DNA from: Paracamarosporium sp. OC-R06-R3
Taxonomy: Eukaryota > Ascomycota > Dothideomycetes > Pleosporales > Didymosphaeriaceae
Reading direction: 5' to 3'
NCBI GenBank assembly: GCA_019828545.1
Contig: JACVRA010000024.1
Span: 310,001-374,000 of the forward strand
DNA length: 64,000 nt
Position numbers and translations under genes: made by a program
Part shown: positions 43,949 to 55,934 of the stretch, piece after piece
How positions within the stretch are numbered: the first letter of the stretch is position 1
How the letters are laid out: the number at the start of each line of letters is the position of its first letter
The notes under the pieces: generated by a model
Seen by the model: the letters and a program-made list of their open reading frames with translations, nothing else
The model's database searches: none
Told to the model about the DNA's origin: nothing

Positions 43949-45283
43949 ATGGACGACGATACTTCAAGCTCGAAACTCTTATCGGAATACGAGCCCGATC
44001 CAAGTGCATTTGTCGAGTACCAACGTAGCATCTATGCCGGACTTCGCAAACCAGCTTTTTCCACCAGCCCATCTAAATGGGAAGCGGAGGCAAGAAGAAT
44101 TATGCCAGAGCCTAATTTCATGTACATCTACGGTTCTGCGAGCAGTGAATCAACGTACGCATCAAACATTTCCGCATTCGAGCGCTATCGATTGCGTCCC
44201 TGGATGTTGGTGCAGTCCACCCATCGAGATGTCTCTGTGGAGCTGTTCGGGCGTCGCTACAAAAGCCCGCTACTCGTAGCGCCTATCGGAGTCCAGGAGA
44301 TTGCTCATCGTGATGCTGAAGAGGCGACTGCACGAGCCTGCGCTTCAATTCAAGTACCCATGATCTTGTCTACAGCTGCGACGAGATCCATTGAGCAAGT
44401 TGCTACAGCTAATGGAGACGGTGACAGGTGGTTTCAGCTCTACTGGCCGACGCCTCGTGCCGAGGAATTCACTGCAAGCCTACTGGAGCGAGCCAAGTCC
44501 AATGGCTTCCAAGTCCTCGTCGTCACACTTGATACGTTCACGCTTGGATGGCGACCCCGCGATCTTGACGAATCGTATCTGCCATTTGTATGGGGTCAAG
44601 GCTGTCAAGTTGGCTTCTCCGATCCTGGCTTCCAGCGCATGTATGAGAGACTGCAAGCAGAAGACACCAGAAGTGCCTCCGAGAAGATAGGAGAGATATG
44701 GAGCATTCTCAAACGACCAGGAAGCATTATTGGAGCTGCCAGGATACTTGCCAACGCTGCCGTCATGAAGAAAGCTCAATTCTTCATAAGCTTGACTGCG
44801 TCAGGAGCTTACCGCGATTGGAGTCATTTGGCTTCGCTCAGAAAACACTGGGATGGCCCGATCGTGCTCAAAGGTATCCAGACGGTTGAGGATGCTCACA
44901 GGGCTATCGAGCACGGTATGGACGGAATCGTAGTGTCCAACCATGGTGGTCGACAGCTGGACGGCGCCATCTCTTCCCTCGATGCTTTGGCTGAGATCGG
45001 CGCAGACGAAAAGGTCAAGAGCTCGAACTTAACGGTACTTTTCGATAGCGGGATACGGACGGGATCCGACGTACTGAAAGCCATTGCTTTAGGTGCCAAA
45101 GCTGTCCTAATTGGTCGCCCTTACATCTACGGACTCGCCATGGGCGGCGAAGCAGGTGTTAAGCATGTTCTCAGTTGTCTTTTGGCGGACACGGATAATT
45201 CGATGGCAAATCTGGGGAAGAAGAACTTGTCCGAGATCAGTCGAGATGACTTGAGAATCTTGCAGCAAGTAGCGAAGTTGTGA
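43949..45283 (+). CDS. FMN-dependent alpha-hydroxyacid dehydrogenase/oxidase
   Basis: A single exon of 444 codons. The TIM-barrel of the glycolate oxidase / L-lactate dehydrogenase (flavocytochrome b2) family covers nearly the whole length. The active-site signature SNHGGRQLDG lies around residues 330-339, with His332 as the base that takes the substrate proton and the Arg that binds the carboxylate. PIVLKGIQTVEDA carries the Lys next to flavin N1. FDSGIRTGSDVLKAIALGAKAVLIGRP binds the FMN phosphate. There is no N-terminal cytochrome b5 domain and no presequence, so it is not flavocytochrome b2 itself; a 2-hydroxyacid oxidase or lactate 2-monooxygenase-like enzyme is more likely. It lacks a clear C-terminal peroxisomal signal (ends VAKL). 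Divergent partner: the P450. Confidence 0.93.
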   Translation: MDDDTSSSKLLSEYEPDPSAFVEYQRSIYAGLRKPAFSTSPSKWEAEARRIMPEPNFMYIYGSASSESTYASNISAFERYRLRPWMLVQSTHRDVSVELFGRRYKSPLLVAPIGVQEIAHRDAEEATARACASIQVPMILSTAATRSIEQVATANGDGDRWFQLYWPTPRAEEFTASLLERAKSNGFQVLVVTLDTFTLGWRPRDLDESYLPFVWGQGCQVGFSDPGFQRMYERLQAEDTRSASEKIGEIWSILKRPGSIIGAARILANAAVMKKAQFFISLTASGAYRDWSHLASLRKHWDGPIVLKGIQTVEDAHRAIEHGMDGIVVSNHGGRQLDGAISSLDALAEIGADEKVKSSNLTVLFDSGIRTGSDVLKAIALGAKAVLIGRPYIYGLAMGGEAGVKHVLSCLLADTDNSMANLGKKNLSEISRDDLRILQQVAKL

Positions 45284-45748
45284 CTGCCGTAATAATCGAA
45301 AAAGATTTGTAGGATATTTTTGATGGCCTGGGTTCGTGGCGTGCGGCCTTCGCTAGGTCATACACTGTATGTAGTAACAGACATATCAGGTATAATACGG
45401 CAAATAACTGATGCCGTACCTGCCGCAGTTTCAAAGCTGGAAATAAATAGCAATTCAGAACAACAGAAGCATATATACTCAATTTCTCCAAGGTACTAGA
45501 TACAGCGAGCAACAACCTTCATCCGCTCCCATTTATCCTCCACATTACTGCTACGTCTACACTCGTCTTCCACCCCCATCATCGACGGTTGAAAACCGAT
45601 CCAAACCGAGTGCGAACCCGCATTATTCAATTCACCACCCCGACACCTGCACATCGTTACAAGGCACACGTAACCCTCGCACACTCTCAAGCCTCAACCT
45701 TACACCGGAGCATCACACCCTCGCCCCAACCCACGACTCATCATCAAC
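45284..45748. other. Intergenic region
   Basis: The dehydrogenase 3' side and the promoter of the next gene; the second half is C/A-rich, as in many fungal 5' leaders. No gene seen. Confidence 0.45.
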
Positions 45749-47051
45749 ATGCCCAGCGTCCAGACGCCGAACAAACCCACCCCAACCACCAGCCTACCCA
45801 CCGCGCAAGCCGTCCTCAAGACATCCCTAAACTTCGCCGCACAGCACCCCAAGCTACTGAAGAAGTACGCCCTCCCACTAGCACTCAGCACCTTCTCGCG
45901 GCCCATCCTTTCCCTCCTCCCACTGGGTCCCCTGGGACCCATACTGGCCTTCGTAGCCGTCGCATGCGGACGGTTCAAGATGAGGCAGGAGGTCATGGGA
46001 GGCGGGTATGCGGTGCTGCATGCGGTGGGGATGGCGGGGGTGAAGGGGCAGGCGCTGAGTTTGCTTGGGCTAGTCGGGCTGGAAGTATGTGGTATGTTTT
46101 TTATTTTTTTATTTTATTTTTTTGCTGAAAGAGCTGGGTGGGAGGGTGGAAGTGTGGAAGTGGAGCTGAACTGGCTGACCTGTGTGATTGGTAGGGTCTC
46201 ATGTGTTGCGGGATACGGCTGTGAAGGCTATCGTCGAGTCTAATGTTGGGGTGCGGGCGCAGATTGTGGGATTGGCTGTCGCGGTGCTGTCTAGTGCTAC
46301 GGGTACGTTTGGGTCGCTTGGGTCCATGCTGGGGGCTCGCAGTCTGAGCTTGTTGTTTAACGAGCTGCGATCTTTTGCGACGTTTCATGGGCTCAGGTGG
46401 GCTGCTACGAACTTACAGGGGCTGTGGCTGGCGTTTTGCGCTGCTGGCGAGGAAGTGAAGGCTTTGTTTCTGCACTACGTGCTCGCGCAGAGGGACGGTG
46501 TTAAGATTAAGGTCGGCGACGGCCAGAAGGGGATGCAGTGGGCTCGCGACATGTTGAGAAAGATAGCTGTGAGGATCTCGCAGGTACCGATTGAAGCCAT
46601 GGCTCCTGGACTCGCCGTTATGTTGAAGGCCTGGGGCCAAGAGGAGGCTCAGGAAGTCAGCCTGGAGGCCATGGATGAGTGGGTCGATATAGATCGAAAC
46701 GTTGAAGATCTTTGGGCCTCCAGTCCTTACAGCAAGAACGAGGATATGTCATCCTCCATCGCAATCCCTACTGCGTATGCAAACGGAGCAACCCTCGAGA
46801 ACTCCAGCCATCGCTGCTCCCGCCCAGAGAATGCGCAGTTCTCAGAGCAGGTCGACTGGGAGTTGATCGAGAAATTCGAACTGAGTGAAGAGCACGTCTG
46901 GGCCGTGTCAGACGAGATGGGGGTGGATGAACTACCAACGCCTTGGAGGATGGAGGTAGAGGAGCCGCAAAGCGAAACTGAAGAAGATGGCTTCGTCAAC
47001 AGAGACGAGGATGATGATGGCGTCGATGTCATTGATCTTAGTGACTTCTGA
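45749..47051 (+). CDS. Protein of unknown function with acidic SUMO-interaction-like tail
   Basis: Exons 45749-46091 and 46195-47051 give 399 residues. The N-terminal half has hydrophobic stretches (ILSLLPLGPLGPILAFVAVACG and IVGLAVAVLSSATG) that could be membrane helices. The middle is helical and mildly basic. The C-terminal 100 residues are acidic and end DDDGVDVIDLSDF. VIDLSD inside an acid cluster is the form of a SUMO-interacting motif, and the two preceding acidic blocks fit; whether it works is unknown. The intron has a T-rich interior (GTATGTTTTTTATTT). No family recognised. Confidence 0.75.
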
Positions 47052-47504
47052 GCGCATCTGAAAGCTTAGATGCTTACTCGATGTGAACAGCTTGGAGCTG
47101 TTGGCAAAACAATCAACAAAGATATGGTACCTTAGAATGTTAAATGATGGATATCCGATACTATGCGACTCTGAATGGCGACATTGCAACAGGACTGCGA
47201 AGCCATAAACTGATTGTGAATGTAACGCCTGCCGTACCCTACACATTAACAGTGTTCACGGTTCATGAGCATTCGCCAGTAGCACTTGACCTTTGCATTA
47301 TCGTGAGGACATGAATGACATTTGCCCTATCGCCAGACCCTATATCGCAGCAGGTGTCGGGCCCACTGATCCAGAAAAGATGAATGTGATGCCATCATCC
47401 CATCCGTATCCCTTTTCCCGCCACATAAGGAAGTATCGAAAACTCCACATCCGTGCATGTCATCTGTCATCTTTCGCATCGCCCCCTTCAGCTAGCCAAC
47501 CACT
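47052..47504. other. Intergenic region between convergent genes
   Basis: 3' sides of the 45.7 kb gene and of eL24; no gene seen. Confidence 0.45.
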
Positions 47505-48338
47505 TTAGCGAGTCCTTGCCTGCACCTTAGGTGCGGCACCCTTGGCACCCTGCTTCGAGACCTTCTGTACGTTGCCTCGTGCACCGGCAGCGGCGGACTT
47601 GGCCTTCTCGGCCTTCTTCTTTGACTCAGCGGCGGCCCTTTTCTCCTTGCCCTCCTTGATAGCCTGGGCGCGAGCAGCGGAACGAGCCTCGGGGCGCTGG
47701 GAGCGGCGCTCCTTGATCACGTCGAGGGAGGCACCGACGATGGCACGCTGGTGCTTGACAGTGCGGCGGGTACGCTTCTTGGCGACTTCCTGTTTGCGAA
47801 TGCGTCAGCTCTGCTGATAACTGGAACGGTACATTGGCAATGGAGTGCGAGTGAGAACGTCGTGGTCGGTTGTGCGCCATCCTGACATTCAGAAGGTGCA
47901 TGCAACACCCACGCAGATTGACTGATGTCATGCAGCGCGTCACTTCCGACCACGACGTTCAACGCTCTCCTGCGTCTCCAATGTTCTGTGGCATCGTCGA
48001 CTAACCTCAGAGATACCCTTCTTGTGTTGCCTTCGGTAGAGGGTCGTCCAGGCGATCCGACGGGGGTTCTTGCGCTGGAGGAACAAGCTCTCGGTCTTGC
48101 CATTCTGGAATCGGAAGATCTTGCTGTCACCACGGACGTACAGCTTGCCCTAAACATGCCATCAGCACACGTCCCGATCAATTGCCCAATACCCGCTGCG
48201 TCTCTGTTCCAAGCGCTCAGGGTGCCGTTGCGGAATTTCGAGCTGTAGCGGATATCGGTGCGCGGAGGCAGTGTCGGTGAAACGCACCTTGCCCGGGTAG
48301 ATCTTCTGACCGCTGAAAGTGTCGTCGTAGGTACGCAT
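47505..48338 (-). CDS. RPL24: 60S ribosomal protein eL24
   Basis: Exons 48288-48338, 48006-48149 and 47505-47789 give 159 residues. The N-terminal part is the eL24 domain ([20 protein letters not shown], then [13 protein letters not shown] and YRRQHKKG). It sits at the interface of the large subunit, where eL24 makes a bridge to the small subunit. The C-terminal half is a long basic Ala/Lys helix ([18 protein letters not shown]). In most eukaryotic eL24 the N-terminus carries CxxC zinc ligands; fungal forms begin [16 protein letters not shown] without them, as here. The second intron (216 nt) carries a 15-bp perfect inverted repeat. Confidence 0.95.
47855..47960 (-). repeat. 15-bp perfect inverted repeat inside an eL24 intron
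   Basis: GAACGTCGTGGTCGG at 47855-47869 and its exact complement CCGACCACGACGTTC at 47946-47960 are 76 nt apart within intron two of the eL24 gene. In RNA they would form a long stem with a 76-nt loop. Confidence 0.85.
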
Positions 48339-49676
48339 GTTGGCGGTGGTGACGCGGTACCTGTTGGTTAGTGTCTGAGAGTTGTCGTAGAAAGGCGTTG
48401 TGATGCTGCCGAAACTCGATTGTGCGCGCGGTGGGCGCTAGAGCTGAGATCGGAATAGCCGAGATGGCGGGCTTGGCGGCATGACTAACTGTTTCCAGAG
48501 CTGCGCATCGTGAACATGGATTCGAACAAGAGGTCCAATAAAAGGCCAGGAAGCGTACTGCCAATGAGAAAAGTAGAAAACTACTACCAGAGAAATCACA
48601 ATGTTCATATAAGCCGCTGTCTCCTCCCTTTAGTATCTCCTCGTTATCCCAACACAACAGGCCGCGGTGCCTACGACACGACCGACACTGCAATACCTAG
48701 CGCGGACGAGGACAAGATGCAAGCTGAAAAATTCCCAAGCACACTTTAGTTTCTACTCCCCGTGACACAGAGGCCAAAAATGTAAGAGCCTTCGTCTCTT
48801 ACCACTATAACCGACATAGCGCATTCTAAACCTTGGCCCACTTTTCTCATCACGATCTCAGTCACACGCCTGACTTCACAGCACACCATCTATTCAGACG
48901 CAACCACATTCTTCCCATAATCCACTCTCATTACGCTCACAAACACTACAGCCCATAAACTTCACCCTTCCAATTACACACCGCTCTCCCCTTCCCTCCC
49001 ATTACACCCTCGCATTAATTACTCCGCTCCCCGCCCCTCCATCTTCAAAGAAGCCACGTAAATGCAAATGCCGAATCCACTATGCCAAACCAATGTCTTC
49101 CTTCATTTCTTTTTTCCTTACTCAAAGCAAAACAGGTAACACCATTGTACGGTATCCATGCAACATGCAATGCAGAACAAAACAGAAGGGAAGAAAGCAA
49201 GATTACAACGACTGAAAACTCTCTACACTACATGAAGAAAAAGAAGCCAAACCGAGACAAGAAATATTACACGGTTAAACTGCCCTCTATTTCTGTCACC
49301 CAATTTGAGTAGTTCTTGCCGGCGAGTCGCCTGATGGGTGTCGTAGTGAGGGATGCTCTGATGGAAAGCCGAAAGTGAAAGCCGAAAGTGGTATGGTGAA
49401 CGGTTTATTGGAATAGAATTATCGCCATGCGTATCGGTGCTGCACGATATGGTTTTGTGTGATCCCGATAGCATGACGTAACTCTGAGGCGTCTCCTTCC
49501 AAAAACAAAACAAGCGGGTCTTTTGGTTTCCAACCCAATAGCCAAAGTTCTTAATCAAGGCGCAACAGGGTATGCAATGTCCGAGAAGATCCTTGGTCGG
49601 TATACAATCCTAATGCATGGTGCATAGACAAGTATAACAATCCAGTATCCAATCTAACAACTGCGTCGCGAGCTAA
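48339..49676. other. Intergenic region, about 1.3 kb
   Basis: Promoter of eL24 on the left and 3' side of the kinase gene on the right. A C/A-rich section (48800-49060) looks like untranslated or spacer DNA. No gene found. Confidence 0.45.
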
Positions 49677-52600
49677 TCAGCCCAGAATCTCACACATGGC
49701 TGCTTTCTTCCGCTCGTTTTCGACAAGGATATGCTTCTCCCGGCAAATGTCTTCAATAACCTCGACTGCTCGGCGAAAACTGGAGGCGGCACCGCGGGTT
49801 TGTGTGAAGCGCGCAAGGCAAAGATTCGCACGCTTGTTGTCTTCGAGGACGACGAAAAGCTCGATTACGAAAGTCACAGGCTTGAGATTGAGACCTAAAT
49901 CATTTCGTGGTTAGCTTAGAATGCACAGATGCAAGTGATACATTACGAGAAAAAAAGGGAAGCGCTTCCTCTAACTCAAGCGAGAACAAATTCTCCTCCA
50001 GCGTCCAGGCCGTAAACAGGAGTTTGGTGAACTTACGATTGCTCTTATCCACGCGAGCATGGATCACGTTGGTGTTGCGGTCACACGTAACGTCTCGGAC
50101 ACCGTAGCGCTGCCAATCACGTAACAAATGTACTAGCTCTTGTCGAACCTTACCGCGGCGGACATGGAAGCATAGCGCACGGCTCGCTGGTTTGATATGA
50201 AGAAAGCGCGAAAGCCAGTTCATCTGAAACTCTGGAGGTCCTGGACGAGCTGAAGCTTCTCCAGTATTCTCTAGATCAGGGCTAGACGGAATCGACGACG
50301 TGCTGAAATTGTCTGCACAAGATTGGTTAGCAGGCTGTCCAAACATCGATGATTCTCAATGTATACAACAAACTATGAGGGGAGCTTACCTTTCAGTTCC
50401 AGCTGGCGCTTGCTTTTGTCCTCTTTCGTCTTCTTTCCAAAAAGACCGAAGAATCCCTTGAGCGCTCCACCACCCTCGCTCTTACCGACGGTCGAACCAC
50501 AGACGCGCATAGGGAATTCGCTGGTAGTACTTCCATCAGAATGCTTTGTGTTGTACTTGCTGAGGTCTGGGTTAGGACTGCTGGCTTTTGGAACATCGTT
50601 TTTGATGCGGTCGTCCAGGCCGTGCCAGGCCTCGGGTATCTGCAAACGACCAAGCACAGGTTTCGACTGGATATCTTGAGGACGATCACTCTCCTCCGGC
50701 GTACGGCGGAACCACGAAGACTTCTTCTTTTTAACAGTAGCTTCCTTTTTCTCTGTCTTCTCTGGGATGTCGTTCGATGTTGCAGCTTGATTCGTATGCA
50801 CTGCGAGTAAACTAGACTCTGCCTGTTGACGTGAGGGGGCGGAAGTGTGGCGGATAGGACCAGGCCATGGGACTAGAAGAGCACCGTTCTCACTCTTGGT
50901 AGATCTGCCGGCCTCGCTCTTCTTTCGTATGGTGAGAGGAGCGATATGAGTTGGAGACTGGTCTACAAGGCGGATTGTTGTATCGTCAACGACCATATGA
51001 CGTTCGTGACCACTAGCCCCAAAAGGTTCAGTAAAAGCTCTATGGTTTGATTTGTAGGCCTCAAACCGATCCTCCTTTGACTCTTCAGGAATCACATGAA
51101 GTGGGACAGGCTGCTCCGGAGATTTGGCAGGTGCAGAACAGGCCCGCTTCCCAACGTTGGTAGGGGGCACCATAAGACGATCCAAGTTCTCTAGTACTTC
51201 ATTGAAATGCTCAGTACTGTCACCGCTCTCTTCAAGTCGACGGGCGATTTCAGCACGTGTTTCGGCAAGCTTTCGCTGTAGGAATGTGTTGGGTGTCTCG
51301 GTAGGAACCGGTGGAAGTGGTCGGTTGTGGTACATCGCCTTTTGATCTGAGATTCCCAAACCAGTCATCCCAGAGTCTCGATTTGAGAAAGTAGTTGGGG
51401 GAGTCTCGAACCCAGACATACCCTTACGCGGATCTGATGTAGTTGAGGTACGGATACTGGACCCAATCGAGGACCGGTTGAAAGCCTCCTCCATGTGTTT
51501 CTCCAACTCGGTGCTGACCTTGCGAGCTTCGCTCTGGATATATTTGCTCGGACTGTCTGGCTTACGGACCCGCAATCGAGGAACTACAGGGCGCGCTGCG
51601 ATTTTCGGTAGCGGTCTCACAGACGGAGAATCGCTCACCGTACTAGGTCGAGGTGACCTCAGAGATGATCCGATAGAGCCCCGGCGATTGCTTGAAGAGC
51701 CACGATGCTCGGGTGTGTATTGTATAGCAGCAATCTCCGCCATATTTGCGGTCGCTACAGAGGGTCTCCTCAAGTGAGAAAAGCTCACGCCACGCCTAGT
51801 AGAACTGCTGGGTCGAACGAAAACAGGTGGGCTGCTGGGCAGATAGGAACTCGCCAGTGAAGAGCGTGACATAGAATTATGTCGAACCTGCACAGAGCGC
51901 TGTGAAGGCGTGCTTCGCTTCGATGAAGTGCGCGTCGTTACCGATCCTCGTTTTGAGTTGGTGAGGGCTTTGACTCGCAACGAGCTACCAGTGCGGTGTG
52001 CGAAAGTTGTAGTTCGCTTCATCTTACGGCTACCCGAGCTAGGACCTCGGTGTACTGTTATGTTCTGGTGGAGATCTTGATTAGGAAGGACTGGCTCCCT
52101 TGATGCTCTGAACGGGTCATAGCTTACATCGGACGAAGGTGGCTCGTAAAAGCTATGCTTTGAGTATAGGTGTTCGTCGTTCAAGATCGAGTATCCTGAT
52201 TGTGTGCGTTTATGATTCTTTGATGGCAACCGCAGCATGTCCCTCGAGGTTGGTGAACGACGCGCTTGATGATGATAGTCGCTATGTGAGTAACCCACGG
52301 GATGATGAGGGCTAGGCACGTAGTTCTCGATCTGTTCATTCCGATACTTTTGAAGGGCAGCATAGAAGTATTTCTCGTGATTTTGGTCACTACACACAAT
52401 TAGAATCATACTAACATGAGCGGAAACAAGAATCTGACTTACTCTTTGCCAAGGAGGCGCTGGATTATGGTTTCCTCCCTCTCGCTGTGCCAGAGTGTGC
52501 GCATATAACGGAGGATCTCGCGGTCGATGGTAGATCGAGTTAGTGGTGTCCATTCAACAGGGGCACATGGTCGAATCCATAGCCTGAACTGCTCTTCGGT

Positions 52601-53897
52601 ACGATTGAAATCCAACTCTCGATCATACTTGCGCATGAATGGATGATCCCAAATCTTTGCGATCGATATGCGACGCTTGGGGTCTGGTATAAGTATAGCT
52701 CGGATCAGGTCTTGCGCCTCTCGCGAGAGATGACTCGGCATAACATACTCAGCGCGGGTGATAGCTCGGAACAGAGGTTTGAGATTCTCATGCTCTCCAT
52801 CATAACCCTCGTAATTGAATGGCGGCGTGCCTGTTAGCAAGACATAAAGTATCACGCCACAGCTCCAGACGTCAGCTTTGCCTCCATCATACGACTGGGT
52901 TTTGATCACTTCGGGCGCGGCGTAATGAGGGCTACCGCAAGGAGTTGTGAGCTTTTTGCCATGCGGTTGGAGTGCGGCCATGCCGAAGTCCACTAGCTTG
53001 ATCGTCATGGTCTCCCGGTCTAAAAGGATGTTCTCTGGCTTCAAGTCGCGATGGAAAATGTTGAGTCGATGACAGTACCACAAGGCTGCGATGATCTGTC
53101 GGAAGATATGAACTACTTCAATCTCCTCGCAACCGCCGGACTCGCCGATGTAGCTGAAGAGTTCGCCGCCTTCGACGTATTCCATGATCAGGTAACTGCG
53201 AAGTGTCAGCATATACAGGATCCATAATTGATGTGATGGGGGAAACAAACAGCTCATTCCGGTTCTCCCAGATGTCAAACAACTTTACAATATAAGGATG
53301 ATCCAGAAGCTTCATAATGCAAATCTCACGCTCCAGTCCGAAAGGAATGACCTTCCCGCTGGTGAAGAGGGTCGGATCATACTGCGCGCTCTCACACAAA
53401 TTGGCCAGGCTCAAAGCCCGGACTTTGTCTGCAGTGGTCTTCGATATGATTTTGGCGGCTCCATATTTCCCGTTACCGCTATGCCGCACAATGCGCACGC
53501 GAGAGCAACCGCCCTTGCCGATTGTCCTGCCCAGCTGCCATGGACCAATGTGTGTCTTGCGTCGACCGCCGTTGGAAGCGTTGGTACTAGCATTGGAAAT
53601 CTCCGAATCACGTTTGGTATTGCGGGGCCGGCTCTCGTCGATCACGGCAGAGAGTCGCTTATGCTGAGGTGACGGTGAAGGGAGTGCTTCGTGTCGAACG
53701 GCGAGAGTGCCATTGGGAATAATAGACTCATTGTGGGGCAGCGGTCTTGGTGCGGGGATCGGGACGACATGGGCATTGAGCTTGTCGCCGATGCTTCGAG
53801 GCGAGCGCAAGCGGTGGTCTTCGTTGGCACGAAGGGTAGCATCGCCGAGAGCAGTACGACGGCGGGTTGGCGGGCGCCCATGGAAGCTATGATCCAT
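49677..53897 (-). CDS. NIM1-related protein kinase of the Gin4/Hsl1/Kcc4 group
   Basis: Exons 53251-53897, 52443-53195, 50390-52389, 49947-50312 and 49677-49894 give 1327 residues. The kinase domain spans about 118-388: glycine loop GKGGCSRV, Lys149 in AAKIIS, HRD at 264-266 in FHRDLKPEN, DFG at 285-287, and APE near 309-311, all intact. The order kinase, long Ser/Arg-rich disordered region (about 400-1130) and C-terminal globular end (FCFHVRRGK-type strand pattern, ending KKAAMCEILG) is that of Gin4/Hsl1/Kcc4. These kinases sit at septins and inhibit Swe1/Wee1 to couple septum or bud formation with mitosis; the end resembles a KA1 membrane-binding domain. A GFFGLFGKK segment lies before the globular end. 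The frame is open to an ATG at 54023; I chose 53897, so the start is uncertain by 42 residues. Confidence 0.92.
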
Positions 53898-55934
53898 GTT
53901 ATGAAGCGCAGGGGAGCAGCGGACGTATGGTGGAAGCTGGTCTTTGGAGGTCGAGCTATACGATGGAGGGGTGAATGGATAGTCCAAGATGTACGAATAA
54001 GATGCACCCGGATAGAGCACCAAAAAGCAAGTGTCGAGGCCGTGCTAGCCGCGGTCGTTGTAAGTGTGCTGCCGATTAAGCTGTTTCCATAGCCGGACTG
54101 CTGTATGTATGCAATGGCCTGGGACGAAAGCCGTGCTTGCGAGTCGGTGGGCGACCGCCGGTAAGAGAAGGGAGGCGAGAGTCGCCAAAGACACGGCCTG
54201 GACAAAAAAAGTTAACAGTTGTTGTCAATGTATGCAAGACGATTGTGCGGGAAAGAGTGGACTGTCGGGTAGTGGGCTGGTGTTGACAGGACGAGGGGTA
54301 AGAACGAGGGCAAGAACGAGGGCACGGACACGGGCGGCCGCAGTCGAGCAGCAAACGGCGAAGGAAGGTGCGCAATCGACCTCAAGGTGGGCAAGAGCGT
54401 CAGTCTCAATTGACTGCAGGCGCTACTAATTTCGCGATGGGGTCTCGTTTAGCCGTCTGGTTCGATATCCACAGGAATGTGCCAAGGGTGCAGATAAACC
54501 TTTGTTTGTTGTGGCGGGAGCAAGAAGGTTGGCACGCGTTGCCAGGTAAACCAGAAATTCAATGCCACTGAATGAGACGAAAATGGCTCTAACTATCCTT
54601 TCGGGCTACTGATGAGGACCCGGAAGCCCAAGGGGACGGGGATTTTTAGTCTATAATGTCAGGGAGCGGGCAGCGCGAGACTCGATGTACTCGTCGTCAT
54701 TTGCTAAATCGACTCCTTGCTCTTGAGAGAAAGAAAATACATTCAAGGCATTTTACCAACTAACGATCACAGCGATCCAAAAGCAGAAATCAAGTATACT
54801 GAAAACACACGTGAGAAGAGGAGAATTAGACAGAGACCAAAGATTGCCATCACGCGACTTGGGATCTTGACGCTCGTGGAATTGCGTTTCCTGCAACAGG
54901 ATGCTATCGGGAGGACATGCTCGGGCATTCTTTTCTGAAATAGCATGCAGTAGCTGGCTGCAGAGGACAGGTTACCCTGACGGGAATTCGATATGACAAG
55001 GCCATGGATCTCGATCCGTCTCACGATTGAAATACGTTGGCCGCATGTTGAGTGTTGCTGTGCCGAAAGCTGCAACGGGTGTAGGATGGTGGATTGGACG
55101 GTACAACGCAGTGGGAAGTTTGACGTGCTCGGGTTGGCGCTCGGTCCGTCGCATGCACCCAAGGAAGTGGCTACCGACAAGGATTAAGTCACGAGATCTG
55201 CACCGACCGGCCCGCATCGTCTGCCACAAAATAACCTTAACGCAGCTTCCAACGCATCAGGATTGTCCTGCATGGGTGCACACAGCCTAGCGAGGACCGC
55301 GGCACGCTCGAGCTTACATGGCTGTCAAAGCTCACATCGCAAACGTTATGGGCGGGTGGCAAAACATTGATTCATAGCGCGGTATTTCCTCGTACCCTCG
55401 TGGGCTATCTCTTGCCTGTTCCTAATGCCTTACAGTTTGCGCCGGATACAAACACCAGATATCGTGAAAGAAGCAACGAGCAATTACACCGAAGCCCACC
55501 GCTGGCCTCAGACTGTTGTCCCCTTCAGTCAGGCCAGTTTCCCAAAATGAACCGCAACCTGAAACCTCGCGCGTCATTGTCCTGACACGCGGATGCATAA
55601 CAACAACTCCTCGATGAAGACATAGAATCCCAGAAAGTAACACCAAATACGCACAACCCTAAAAGCTCCGACTAAGAGGTATCTGCTGCAGAAGGATCAA
55701 ATCACAAAACGTGCGCCCATGCCCAAACTCCACCAGAGTGTATGGCCCTCGTCCTCGAGGCGGCGTGAATATCGACAATTTTCAGGGTGCTGCAAACCCA
55801 TAATCGTTGAACAGCGAAGCGGTATCGTCCGGTCCAGGACGTCCTGGACTGATGTGCAGCCGCAAAAGGTAATTAATACAAGAGGAAGTGGAATGAACAA
55901 CCAAGCTGCGAAAGGGAGGATACCCGTATCTGAT
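53898..55934. other. Intergenic region, about 2 kb
   Basis: Between the kinase start and the zinc-finger gene's stop. A short tandem repeat (AAGAACGAGGGC-like, two units) lies at about 54300-54323. Frames here lack motifs. If the kinase starts at 54023, the first 126 bp belong to it. Confidence 0.45.

Noticed and set aside
47790..48005. C/D-box snoRNA in the eL24 intron
   Set aside because: The inverted repeat is real, but no convincing C box and D box pair at the ends of a stem was seen.
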